Assembly (NCBI GenBank): GCA_030789695.1 | Contig: CM061142.1 | Span: forward strand, 42,393,375 to 42,457,374 | Origin: Scilla litardierei | Lineage: Eukaryota; Streptophyta; Magnoliopsida; Asparagales; Asparagaceae | Direction of reading: 5' to 3' | DNA: 64,000 nt | Shown: positions 31,823 to 41,428 of the stretch, piece by piece | Numbering within the stretch: the first letter of the stretch is position 1 | Layout: each line of letters opens with the position of its first letter | Position numbers and translations under genes: made by a program | Notes under the pieces: model-generated | Databases searched by the model: none | Told to the model about the DNA's origin: nothing | The model's input: only the letters and a program-made list of their open reading frames with translations

Positions 31823-31860
31823 AAATTCCGAGGACGGAATTTTTCTTAAGTTGGGGAGGA
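31823..31860 (+). other. Chromovirus PPT with adjacent hairpin
   Basis: AAATTCCG-AGGA-CGGAATTT (31823-31842) is a perfect 8-bp stem. TTGGGGAGGA then runs into the 3' LTR at 31861 as polypurine tract. The LARD hairpin differs by one compensatory pair. Confidence 0.8.
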
Positions 31861-32150
31861 TGTAACGACTGGTTTTCATGTATCTGGATTTATTATATTA
31901 TAATATATGTTTTGGTGGATTTTCTCCTCGTGTGTGGTTTTCGTCTCCGTGACTTTCATTTTCGATCCTTTCGTCGTGTTTTCTCGTTTCTTCCTTAGGA
32001 TCGACGATTTCGGAGTAAGTCATTCGTTACGGACTTCATAACGGTCGTATCTTACTGTTAGATCAAGCCTAGGAGTCTTAGGAATCGATCCCGGAGCTCC
32101 GCGCTCCATATCGGAACTTTTGGTGCTTATTAGCCGGTGTAAGAAGGGGC

Positions 32151-32660
32151 ACCAACCGACTAGATGACGATCGAGTCCGTCGGCAATCCTTCTTGAACCG
32201 ACTAGTTGGCTTTCTAAATTTCTCAGGAGTTACTGTTTATCGTTAGTCGGTCTAAGAACGTTGGTTGACCGACTAGGTTACAAACTAGTCGGTCGGCAAT
32301 GCTTCTTTGACCGACTAACACATCATCTAAATTTTAATATCAGTACTGTTCATTCTTAGTCGGTCTAAGTTCATCTTTCGACCGACTAGTTGTTAAACTA
32401 GTCGGTTAAGCTTTGTACTCAGACCGACTAATTCTTGGTTCATCTGTACAGTCGAGTACTGTTCACTCTTAGTCGGTCTAAGAACGGTCATCGACCGACT
32501 AGATGTCAAACTAGTCGGTCAGTATTTGTTCTTTGACCGACTAAATCTAAAACCTATTTTTGTTCAGAAAATACTGTTTACACTTAGTCGGTCTGCGTTG
32601 GTCGACCGACCGACTAGTTGCCAAACTAGTCGATCAGTGGTTGCTCTTTGACCGACTAAT
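32151..32660 (+). promoter_or_regulatory. Array of ~18 inverted AGTCGGTC / GACCGACT boxes (DRE/CRT core) in U3
   Basis: Four ~115-bp modules each hold four boxes in alternating orientation: TTAGTCGGTCT, GACCGACTAG, AACTAGTCGGTC, GACCGACTAA, plus partial boxes at the left edge. Each contains ACCGAC or its complement GTCGGT; A/GCCGAC is the core bound by plant DREB/CBF factors. The array ends about 40 bp before the TATA box. The 5' LTR copy is split (16067-16250 and 24989-25305). Stress control is an inference from the motif. Confidence 0.7.
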
Positions 32661-33137
32661 CTGTGTTAAAACCCTAATTTCTGGGCAGCCGCCAGCCCAT
32701 CCTATTTAAACCCCTCCCAAACATTTTCTTCTTCCTCCACTCGACCCAAAACCCTAGTTTCTCCCCCATTGAGCCCCCATCTTCCTCAAACCCTTATTCC
32801 TCCCTTCCAAGCTCATCCTCCATCATCCAAACCATCCCTCAACACATTCTACCCCTCATCTTCCCCAACATCTCATCAAATCCCCAAAATCCCCCAAAAA
32901 CCCTAGTTCTCCAAACTTCTCCATTCGTTTCCAGATCTGGTCCCTAGGTTCTCCGGAGTGTTTCTTCCGCCTCCTCACGGTAAGAAATCGATCTCTTGAT
33001 GTTTTCATAACCTATTTGTATTTTTATGAAACCCTAATGAATAAATGTTGTTTTGATGGTTGTTTCTCCATAACAGCGATTTCCCCGTAGATTAGCATCC
33101 GCGAGACGAACCTTCGTGATCGTCATCCCCGGTGCTA

Positions 33138-33272
33138 GGCAAGTGAAACTTGCCACTTAGGGTTTAGGCCATGTTTTAGGCCATTTGCTTGTTGTAGGCG
33201 TAAAAGAGGCTAGGCGACGAAATGATACTCGCCTAGGTGCAAATTTAGGAACTAGCTTGACAACGAAGCTAG
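33138..33272 (+). ncRNA. Conserved stem-loop cluster (3' LTR copy)
   Basis: Hairpins A, B (33210-33236) and C (33252-33272) as in the 5' LTR; A is perfectly paired here. Confidence 0.6.
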
Positions 33273-33946
33273 ATCCGACATTTATCATGTTGCACAATTA
33301 CCATGTCATGTTTAAATTCCATTAACGGTACACAAATTAATTGTCATGTCATTGCATTCTTTAAGTGATCCCGTGATTGTGTAGCATCGCTACAATACTT
33401 GTGTTTCCTGGCTCGTGACCAGAAGCGAGCATAATGAGTTGCTAACCCCAACGCTCGACATCGAATTGTGAATTAGGAAAACAAGCTCCCGTGCGGGGCA
33501 AACCTGGCTCATTTACTGGGCTCATGTACAGGGACCCTGGCTTGTTTACATGTGGGATGGGGTAAGAGTTAAGCGGTCATTCAACTGGGGGTCTGCCTGA
33601 TCAGCAACTGCAGTTGTAAGGCGTAAACTCTGGGGTGGGGTAGTGTTAAGCGGCCAATCAGCCTGAATGCTATACCATTCAGCTGTAAGGCGTAAACATC
33701 TACAAACAACAGTGAAACGTGAATAGTGAATTGATTGAGATTTTTAGTAGCTTGGCTACTCTTGTCTTGTCCCGATAATTGTTCTCTTGTACTTATTGTT
33801 CACCATGTCTTACTTGTGCACTTATGTTATAACTGCCATGTCATGCATACTAAAACTGCTAGGTTGCTAGTTGCCTTACTTTCAGTTTCCTTGCCCAAGT
33901 CTTTTAGACTTGCTGACATGTGTCCATTTACTCTTTTGGGTGACAC

Positions 33947-34054
33947 ATGTTAGATCCTGAGCCTGAGTACCTTGTTGAGGACGAGGTGTTTGCCGACGCC
34001 GAGCCCGAGCTTGTGTTTGACGGGGAGTACGTGGACACTGGGGACCAGTCCTAG
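33947..34054 (+). CDS. 35-codon acidic micro-ORF in the chromovirus LTR (3' copy)
   Basis: Equivalent of 26581-26688, with one residue change (A for V at position 18, as in the LARD) and otherwise silent differences. It stays open although the two LTRs differ by ~2%. Confidence 0.5.
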   Translation: MLDPEPEYLVEDEVFADAEPELVFDGEYVDTGDQS

Positions 34055-34398
34055 TGTCTTCGTTGTGTTTTCCTTTTGTTTAGACTGCTGTTTTGTTGTC
34101 GGTGCGTAGCACCTATACTTTGTTGCGTTGTTGCTTTTGTTGGCCTTGTTCTGGGCTTTTAGACTCTTTCTTTTAGCCTGGTGGCTTTTCTGGATGTTGG
34201 ACTTATTTCCGTGTTGGACATTATGAGATATGAGAATTTTCTTTCTATCTCTCCTTGTGCTATTATTGTTGTTCTGTTTGTGGTTACAGGGACCTGCTTA
34301 TGTTTTATTGACGCTTATCGGGTTTGGGGCTTCACGGCTCCACTCTCGTGCGGACCTTTTCACGTCTCGCCTCCATTTTAGGGAAGCAGGTCGTGACA

Positions 34399-35069
34399 CT
34401 TATAAATACCTAAAAGTTGAGGGGTATTTTTGGGATGGTATTTTATTCATTTTGATTTGTACATGGCTTATGGGAGAAGCCAAGGCATGGTGTAGAAATT
34501 TTTTAGGATTATTTTTCTTTTTCTTTCTTTAACCTTCTCTCATCTTCTCTCTCTTTCCCCTCTTCCTCCCTTAGTTTAGGCCGGCCACACCCTCCCCCAT
34601 TTCTCCATTTTCTTCAGCTCAAAACCCTAATTTATCTCCCCAAAAATCAAGAAGCACAAGTTGGATGCAAATGGGAAGAAGTTAGAGAAGAAAGAAAGAG
34701 GAGTAGAGGAGGAAAACCAAATTTTGAGGTAGGATCTAACTTGAATTTGGAATTCCATTAAATTGCTCTTGCTCTCAAGTTTTTATATCATGATTTACTT
34801 AATATGTAATTGGGATAGTCAAAATTTTATGTATCATGTTTCAATTTCACAAATTTCCCTTGAAATTCTTAGCAAAACCATCTCCTTTAAAATCCTGAAA
34901 TTCTGTTGTGTGTTGTTACTGCAATTACGGTTACTGTAGCTCGAATTAAGTTTCGAAAAATTATATTCTGATAGATCTTGAAGTTCTACCCCAAAATCAT
35001 ATAAATTTTTATATATGTTCAATTCAAAAATTATAAGCAAAAATTCCATCTTTACAACATGTCTGTTTG
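34399..35069. other. Flank of the chromovirus: LTR- or leader-like sequence
   Basis: Starts with the TSD and TATAAATACC, then a C/T-rich tract (34511-34575), AAAACCCTAA and a donor-like GAG|GTAGGATCT at ~34726. It resembles the promoter and 5' leader of another LTR element; no coding frame. It ends at the assembly gap. Confidence 0.4.
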
Positions 35070-35569
35070 NNNNNNNNNNNNNNNNNNNNNNNNNNNNNNN
35101 NNNNNNNNNNNNNNNNNNNNNNNNNNNNNNNNNNNNNNNNNNNNNNNNNNNNNNNNNNNNNNNNNNNNNNNNNNNNNNNNNNNNNNNNNNNNNNNNNNNN
35201 NNNNNNNNNNNNNNNNNNNNNNNNNNNNNNNNNNNNNNNNNNNNNNNNNNNNNNNNNNNNNNNNNNNNNNNNNNNNNNNNNNNNNNNNNNNNNNNNNNNN
35301 NNNNNNNNNNNNNNNNNNNNNNNNNNNNNNNNNNNNNNNNNNNNNNNNNNNNNNNNNNNNNNNNNNNNNNNNNNNNNNNNNNNNNNNNNNNNNNNNNNNN
35401 NNNNNNNNNNNNNNNNNNNNNNNNNNNNNNNNNNNNNNNNNNNNNNNNNNNNNNNNNNNNNNNNNNNNNNNNNNNNNNNNNNNNNNNNNNNNNNNNNNNN
35501 NNNNNNNNNNNNNNNNNNNNNNNNNNNNNNNNNNNNNNNNNNNNNNNNNNNNNNNNNNNNNNNNNNNNN
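35070..35569. other. Assembly gap (500 N)
   Basis: Exactly 500 unknown bases, a round number that suggests a placeholder. The sequence on its two sides need not be contiguous at this distance. Confidence 0.99.
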
Positions 35570-37150
35570 CAATATTAACCAAGAGGGCCACCACAACAAA
35601 GCTACCTGCTTAGGTAACACGCGGGACCATATAGGCCGCCGGGGTACAATCAAGGGTGGAGGGCTCCAAACCCACCACAAGCGCCACCGAGGTCGAATCA
35701 TGAAGCTAGGGTGGAAGAATTTATGGTGGAGCAAAATAAGATAAACGCTAGATTGACGGCTCAACAAGACTCTCTCAATACCATCGTGGCTCAACTAGCA
35801 GAGCAACTTGCGTTGATTAACAAAAACACTCAACAATTGCCGGCCCAACCGGAGCCTAACCCACGGGGAAATACCGGCCACATCAATGCGGTGGCGGCAG
35901 TTACTACTAGGGGCGGGAAGGACACTACTCCCGCCATGGTTCAAACCAAGGAGCCCATGGAAGAAATTTTGGATGACAAGGACTGGCGATTGAGGAGGAG
36001 TGCCAAAAAGAGCCGCAAGAAGGCGAAAATTCTAAAATTATAAAGCCACGAGAGGAGCACACCGATATGCCACCGGTGCCCTTCCCACAAACGTTGGCAA
36101 GAGCAAAGATTGAGAAACGGCTAACCAAATTTCTTGAGTACTTGCGAGGAGTGAGCCTCAATATCCCTTTCTTGGATGCTATTGTAGAGATCCCGTCATA
36201 TGCCAAGTTCTTGAAAGACTTGATTTCGGAAAAGAAAAGAAAGGAGAAGATAATGCTCGCCGAGCAGGTACATGGTTCACCCGGAAGGAGAAGGAGCCCA
36301 CAAAGTTCAAAGATCCCGGAAGCTTCCGCATCCCATGCACACTTGGAGGAGTCCTGCTACAAAAGGCTTTGGTAGATTTGGGAGCAAATGTGAGCCTAAT
36401 TCCCCTAAGTATGTTTAAGAAATTGAATACGGGGACAGACTTAAATCCGACGGATATGAGGATACAACTAGCGGACGGTCGGGTTACTAAGCCGGTGGGA
36501 ATTACGGAGACATACCGCTCCAAGTGTCGGGAGGAATTTGCTTGTCGTGCGACTTTGTAATCATGGACGTCAAGGAGGAGGGCGACACATCGCTAATCCT
36601 TGGACGCCTCTTCTTAGCCACCACCGGCGTGATAGTTGACGTGAGAGAGGGCACCTTGTCTTTAAATGTCGGAAACATGGAGGTGGAGCTCTATATCCCT
36701 AAAGCAATGAAGCATATGCCCTACCAAGAGGAAATGGATTACGTGGACCTCCTCGATGATGTGATCAATGAAGCTATACCACATTCTATTAGCACTCTAC
36801 ACAATGACGGCTTCGAAGAAGGCCAATCTTCTAGCGATGGAGAAAAGTTGGAGGACCCGTCGGATAGCTCTATGGTTGATGAAAAAGACGAAGCTGACGT
36901 CGCAAGAATTAGGGAGCTATGCAAGCTCTCCACGGCCAATAATTTGAAGAAAGCCCCGCCGGACAAGAAAGTATCATCACCGATGAAGAAAAAGAATCGT
37001 ACAAGCTCAAGGTTGGGGGACTTATCTACCAACTCTACCCATGATGAGGGAAAGCCGAGGAATGCCCATGAACATCAACAATTGAATCCAAGTGTGCTTC
37101 CCGGTAAGTTTGACGGACACATCTCACATGCGCCGAATATCGCGCACTAA
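35570..37150 (+). pseudogene. Athila-like gag C-terminus and protease, frameshifted
   Basis: Fragments in order: YNQGWRAPNPPQ and a Q-rich segment (35645-36043); PPVPFPQTLARAKIEKRL...FLEYLRGVSLNIPFLDAI...YAKFLKDLISEKKR (36067-36250), the phrase preceding protease in Athila elements; ALVDLGANVSLIPLSMFKKL (protease with DLGA, 36363-36430); QLADGRVTKPVG; then IMDVKEEGDTSLILGRLFLATTG (36564-36635) and a charged tail to 37150. At least three frameshifts. No RT, RNase H or integrase follows before the next Athila landmark at 37164. Confidence 0.75.
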
Positions 37151-37163
37151 ACGGATATCTTTA

Positions 37164-37215
37164 GGGGTCAAGCTCAAGACCTTAAACGAGCGCTTGTCGG
37201 GAGGCAACCCGACGG
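37164..37215 (+). other. Athila post-pol conserved segment with hairpin
   Basis: GGGTCAAGCTCAAGACCTTA is followed by a stem GTCGGG/CCCGAC with loop AGGCAA (37196-37213). The GGGAGGCAACCC block is a familiar landmark between pol and the env region of Athila-type elements. Confidence 0.6.
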
Positions 37216-37480
37216 TTTTATATTATTTTTATTGGAATTCTATTTTTGTTTTAGATCTTTCTTAGTGTTTAGAGTTTAGAGTCAATAAAAATCGTGACAA
37301 CTGGCTCTATTTTTCATGACAGGAGATGGAGAACGAGAAATCATTCATATGGAGGATGACCACGGCAAGGGAGAGCGCTCCAGGAACGCGCTCAGTCCTC
37401 AGGAAGAGGAAGAAACTGACGGGGATAAGAAAAACAGAAAGTGGCGCAAAAACAGAGAGTCGGCACAGAAAACAGCAAGC

Positions 37481-37816
37481 CACTCGGCCGAGTGAACTTT
37501 TCATTCGGCCGAGTGAAGACTCTACTTGGCCGAGTAGAGTACTGATCAGGGAAGATCCTACAGACCACTCTCTTTTATTTTCTGTAATTTACAGTATTTA
37601 TTTTCCACTCGACCGAGTGACTAGTTACTCGGCCAAGTGAATCTGATACCCTACACGCTCTATAATCGCTGAGTGGCCTTGCCACTCGGCCGAGTGGAAC
37701 TTGTCCATTCGACCGAGTAGGAAAAGGTACTCGGCCGAGTCGTAACTACAGGGAGATTCCAAAAAATTTTAAACGCTGAGCCATTTGGCCGAGTGAACGC
37801 GTCACTCGGCCGAGTG
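37481..37816 (+). repeat. Ten palindromes of the CACTCGGCCGAGTG type
   Basis: Perfect or near-perfect copies of YACTCGGCCGAGTR recur ten times in ~335 bp with irregular spacing of about 20-50 bp. ACTCGGCCGAGT is its own reverse complement. Variants keep the symmetry only partly (for example CACTCGACCGAGTG). Confidence 0.85.
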
Positions 37817-38331
37817 ACCCACACTTTATAAGCCAAAGCCCGCGGCCTAAATCCTGAAAAATCAAAAATTTCCCAAAATTTCACACCGATCCGCTTTGTC
37901 TCCCTTACAGCACCCGAATGACAGCACCCCCTCTACCCGAGCACGTCACCTCGCCGGTCGACCGCCGCTTGCCACCGGTCGCCGACGACCCACCGCCGCC
38001 TGCACCCGTCGGGGCCGTCGTCCCCTACGCCGAACATCCCCCATTTCACCTAAACTTCCTATTTCTTCTCCAATTCTCCAATCCATTAGCTGGGGGAGCT
38101 TGGGAGAGATTCAGGACGCTTTAGAGCTCCACGGAGGAGGCGACTCTTCGTACACTACACTTTTTTCTCTCGCATTGTGCTCGGGTACACTCGTTCCCTT
38201 TTTTAGCACTTCGCATATTACTCGGGTGGGCACGTCTCACGGGCTTCATGCCCCCGCGTCTTAGGCCACGCACTTAGGAGCCCGCTTCCAAGCAGGAGAG
38301 GTCAGGCGATCCTGGCTCCTCTTCCGCTAGG
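37817..38331. other. Region before the Athila env-like ORF
   Basis: Proline-coding, GC-rich stretch with an ATCAAAAATTTCCC leader. Short open stretches (37896-38264) show no domain; possibly the degenerate N-terminus of the downstream ORF or a leader. Confidence 0.35.
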
Positions 38332-38923
38332 GTGGACTCCCCTCCACCTAGCCCACCACCACCCACACAACCACCTCCTACCGCACCCATTCCACCACCG
38401 GCACCGCCCGCCCCCGCGTTCGATGCAATGGGGATCATGTTTAGAGATGACGCTCAGCGTGCTAGATTTGAGCGTATCTCCCAGCGCTCGATCGTACCCA
38501 CTAGGTTTGCGCACATAGCTGACCTTGAGCACCTAGGGGTACTAGAGGGGCTAGTCCAGTTGTATGACAATGTGGGGTGGCGTGATTTCTAGTCGGTGTC
38601 GACTGACACTTACATCCGCCCAACACTAAAGGTCCTTAGTTCTATTTCTCGGACCCTTGGAGGATGCTCCTTTCGCCTGATGGATCAGGAGTGCAAGGTC
38701 ACTCTCGACATTATCCGAGCATTCTTCTAGTGGCCACCTGTTCCGGACCCAGACCGAGCCTACAGTCCCATGCACATCCCACCCCCGTCATTCGACACGC
38801 ACGCTTTTTGGACACGTATCACGGGATCACCCCTTGCCTTTGACCCTAGTCGGGCCAAGGCCTCTGCTATCCTCAACCCGTGCCTACAGTGCCTTATGGC
38901 GACCGCTTTTCTTGCGAGGTATG
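38332..38923 (+). pseudogene. Athila env-region ORF (ATHILA ORF-1-like), first part
   Basis: Pro-rich start, then MFRDDAQRARFERISQRSIVPTRF, LEHLGVLEGLVQLYDNVGW, LSSISRTLGGCSFRL, FWTRITGSPLAFDPSRAKAS and ILNPCLQCLMATAFLARY, matching the R.RF..L..R.+.PT...D...L..LG+ pattern of Athila ORF-1/env-region proteins. Internal TAG codons at 38590 and 38728 disable it. It is cut at 38923 by the copia element and continues in the same frame at 47139. Function of this protein is not established. Confidence 0.65.
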
Positions 38924-39530
38924 TGTTGGATATGGAAGACGTTTGTACACCCTTGTGGGGGATGTACGAGGGATTACGGACCTCGAACGTCGTGTACACG
39001 AAGTCGTGTGCAAAGGGAATCTGTTCCCTTGAGGAGAGGATCTCTGGATGAGTGGGAAAGTCGCATTATATATGCATAAGTGCATGCGACATATGGCTAA
39101 TAAAGGGGGAATATCTTAAGCTTATGTTGTACCATGCATATGGTACAACTTAAGCTTATAATGTGCCATGTATCATGGTACACCTTAATTAAGTTGTTCC
39201 AAAGGAACAACTTACCCTAAAATAACTACCTTGGGGGCTATAAATAAGACCCAAGGGTAAGCCATTTCTTACACCTTTTGCATGAAATTCATGCATGCAT
39301 CTTCATCCTAGCGAAGCTCTGCAGAAATCCTTTCTCTCCCTCTTATCCAAGTTCTTAATCTAAAGTAGAGATTTAGATTGTGGATTAGTAGCCTTACTCC
39401 GTTCGTGAGAAGACTCGATCCGTCGTGGCGAATCCGAAGGCGAAGTTCGTAGACTACCGTGCCGCATACGCAAGCGTAAGTCTAAACTTCATATTATCGA
39501 TCCTAACTCTATTTTGGACAGGATCCTACA
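38924..39530 (+). repeat. Copia 5' LTR
   Basis: TGTTGGATATGG ... GGATCCTACA. It contains CTATAAATAAGACCC (TATA, ~39238) and inverted TTGTACCAT/ATGGTACAA (39126-39149). Confidence 0.96.
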
Positions 39531-39531
39531 T

Positions 39532-39544
39532 TGGTATCAGAGCC
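39532..39544 (+). other. Primer-binding site, tRNA-iMet
   Basis: TGGTATCAGAGCC starting two bases after the LTR end. Confidence 0.92.
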
Positions 39545-39607
39545 ATATGGGTTCGCCCCGGTCAATCCACCGCCCCGTCGAAACTACGAACGAGTCGTTG
39601 TCTTTTT

Positions 39608-39729
39608 CACGAATGGGTCTCCTACCATTACGGATATGGTAGGAACGCTTCGTGACGGAGAGAACGCAGCGGTTGTTCTTTTCACGTTAGGGTCTCCTAT
39701 CATTACGGATATGGTAGGAACTCTCCGTG
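39608..39729 (+). ncRNA. Two tandem stem-loops just after the PBS
   Basis: Unit 1 (39608-39654): outer CACGAA/TTCGTG, inner TCCTACCAT/ATGGTAGGA, loop TACGGAT. Unit 2 (39683-39729): outer CACG/CGTG, inner TCCTATCAT/ATGGTAGGA, same loop. The related copia at 48516 has both; in its unit 2 an A-T pair becomes G-C. A packaging or dimerisation signal is possible but unproven. Confidence 0.65.
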
Positions 39730-40019
39730 ACGGGAAGAACCGACCGTTCACGTAGTACGTTATTCATTTTTGGCACACGGCCATTAGGAAATAACTAATT
39801 TCTCGACGAACGGGTGCTTCATCGACGAACGGGTGCTTCATCGAGGAAGATGATGGTAGTTATTTCCATCGGGTAAGAGGAAATTTGGTGCATGTGCACC
39901 ATGGCCAAATGGGCTATGAATGCCATGCATCCCCCCTCCCCGAGCGGAGGGGGTTGGCTACGGCCAATAACCACCGGCGACCACCCCATCAAGGGGGAGG
40001 AATAAGTACGGCAACCCCA

Positions 40020-40640
40020 TTCAAAGGGGGGGGGGGGCGGCCATGGCCAAAGGGGCCATGGCCGGCCAACGCCGAATGGCCTTGGCCATGGCCGGCCATG
40101 GCCAGGCTGGCAGTGGGCCGGCTAAGGCCAGGCCGGCAGTGGCCGGCCTTGGCCAAGGCCTGCCGGCCAGGCCGGCAGTGGCCGGCCTTGGCCAAGGCCT
40201 GCCGGCCAGGCCGGCCCTGGCAGTGGCCAGGAACGGCCCTGGCCGGCCTGCCGGCCCTGGCAGAGGCCAGGGCCGGCGCCCTGGCCACTGCCAGGGCCAG
40301 GCGGCCCTGGCAGAGGCCATGGCCGGCGCCCTGGCCTCAGGCCAGGGCCTGGCCGAGGCCAGGGCAGGAGCCCTGGCCCCGGCCAGCGGCCAGGCCGCCC
40401 TGGCAGAGGCCAGGGCAGCGCCCTGGCCTCAGGCCAGGGGCCAGGCCGCCCTGGCAGAGGCCAGGGCAGGAGCCCTGGCCCCGGCCAGTGGCCTGGCCGG
40501 CCGGCCCTGGCAGAGGCCAGGGCCTGGCCGGCCCTGTCCGAGGGGGCCAGGGCCCCTGGCTGGCCAGGGCAGAGGCCCTGGCCGGCCCTTGGCCAAGCCC
40601 CGGCCAGGGCAGAGGCCCTGGCCGGGAAGAAGTTGCAGTC
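40020..40640 (+). repeat. GGCC-rich low-complexity run in the copia leader
   Basis: About 600 bp made almost only of GGCC, GGCCAGGGC, CTGGCAGAGGCC and similar units, hence self-complementary at every scale. It gives long stop-free frames on both strands with A/G/P/W/R-rich translations, which I regard as artefacts. The related element has a shorter run at 61310-61690. Confidence 0.9.
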
Positions 40641-41428
40641 CGGAAAATTGGTCGACCAATTTTGTGTTTTTGGTCGACCAATCTGGCAGAAGGTCTGGGT
40701 CGACTGCAAATTTGTCAACTGACCCATACAGGGTGACAAAAGGCATTGGTCAAACTCGAATGTGTCGATTAGCCCATACGGGGCTAACCACAGTGCCGAC
40801 TAGTTCATACGGGACTAACGTTTTAATGAAGTTTTTCATTGGGCTCTACTCCTTGAAGGCTAGCCAAAGTGCTCTACTTCATGTGAGATTAGCCATGTCA
40901 TTGTGCTCTACTCTACGGAGATTAGCCAATGTACTTGTGACGTTGTGCTCTACTCTACGGAGATTAGCCAACGTGCTTTCAAATTTTGACAAAGATGTTT
41001 TTCAAATAGGTTATGTCCCGTCCTTAAATCGGGATAGCGCAATTTAGAATTCCAAGTCCTACCACGATCCGGCCATGGTTATCTAACCCATGGGTGTGTA
41101 GAACAGGTCTCGTGGCTTGGCAATTGTTGCGCTAAAATTCTTTGCGCAAACTCTCACCTATTCTATTTTGAAAGATATGTTTTTCAAAGTAATTTTCCGC
41201 TGCTAATACCATACGGGTATTATTTCTGATTTCTTTTTACTTAAGATAAGTAAGAGGGATACTTTGAAAGTTACTTCTAGATGGTAGTTGGGAACGTATT
41301 GAACTTCTCGATTCTAGAGTAACATTTCAACGCATCCAAGGAACTTATCAAGTGTTTAAAGAATCGAAACTTTATGCATAGAATTTTGATCGTGTTTTTC
41401 ATTCTCTTTGCAATTTTTTGAATCGAAT
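40641..41428 (+). other. Copia leader between GC run and gag
   Basis: Contains small hairpins with a CATAC loop near 40720-40825 (TAGCCC-ATAC-GGGGCTA and variants) and a ~55-bp tandem repeat with GTGCTCTACTCTACGGAG (40870-40980). No coding frame with a recognisable domain. Confidence 0.6.

Larger units (their letters stand above)
15782..34398 (+). mobile_element. Tekay-type chromovirus (Ty3/gypsy), carrying a nested Sirevirus
   Basis: TG...CA LTRs of 2538 bp, TSD CTTAT at 15777-15781 and 34399-34403. The own length is ~9.9 kb after removing the copia element. Order: 5' LTR, gag, protease, RT, RNase H, integrase with a C-terminal chromodomain-like end, PPT, 3' LTR, all plus strand. Lineage is called from gag with two CCHC knuckles, the FIDD RT motif, the HHCC-DDE integrase and the IL.RR.K.LR...V.W.....ESTWE.E chromodomain-like tail. 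Coding is interrupted by four TAG, one TGA and one frameshift, plus two precise GT-AG introns. The LTRs differ at about 50 positions (~2%). Confidence 0.93.
31861..34398 (+). repeat. Chromovirus 3' LTR (2538 bp)
   Basis: It begins TGTAACGACT right after the PPT and ends GGTCGTGACA before the TSD CTTAT. It is uninterrupted and so is the reference copy: array 32151-32660, TATA 32702-32712, intron-like 32980-33076, hairpins 33138-33272, micro-ORF 33947-34054. Confidence 0.96.

Noticed and set aside
35015..35794. Open frames running through the N gap.
   Set aside because: They consist of unknown residues; no information.
37481..37816. CRISPR-like array from regularly recurring palindromes.
   Set aside because: Plant retroelement context, irregular spacing and no unique spacers or cas genes.
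39885..41047. Long open frames on both strands over the GGCC run (also 61086-61834).
   Set aside because: Translations are A/G/P/R/W low complexity, occur in several frames at once and result from a stop-poor GC repeat.
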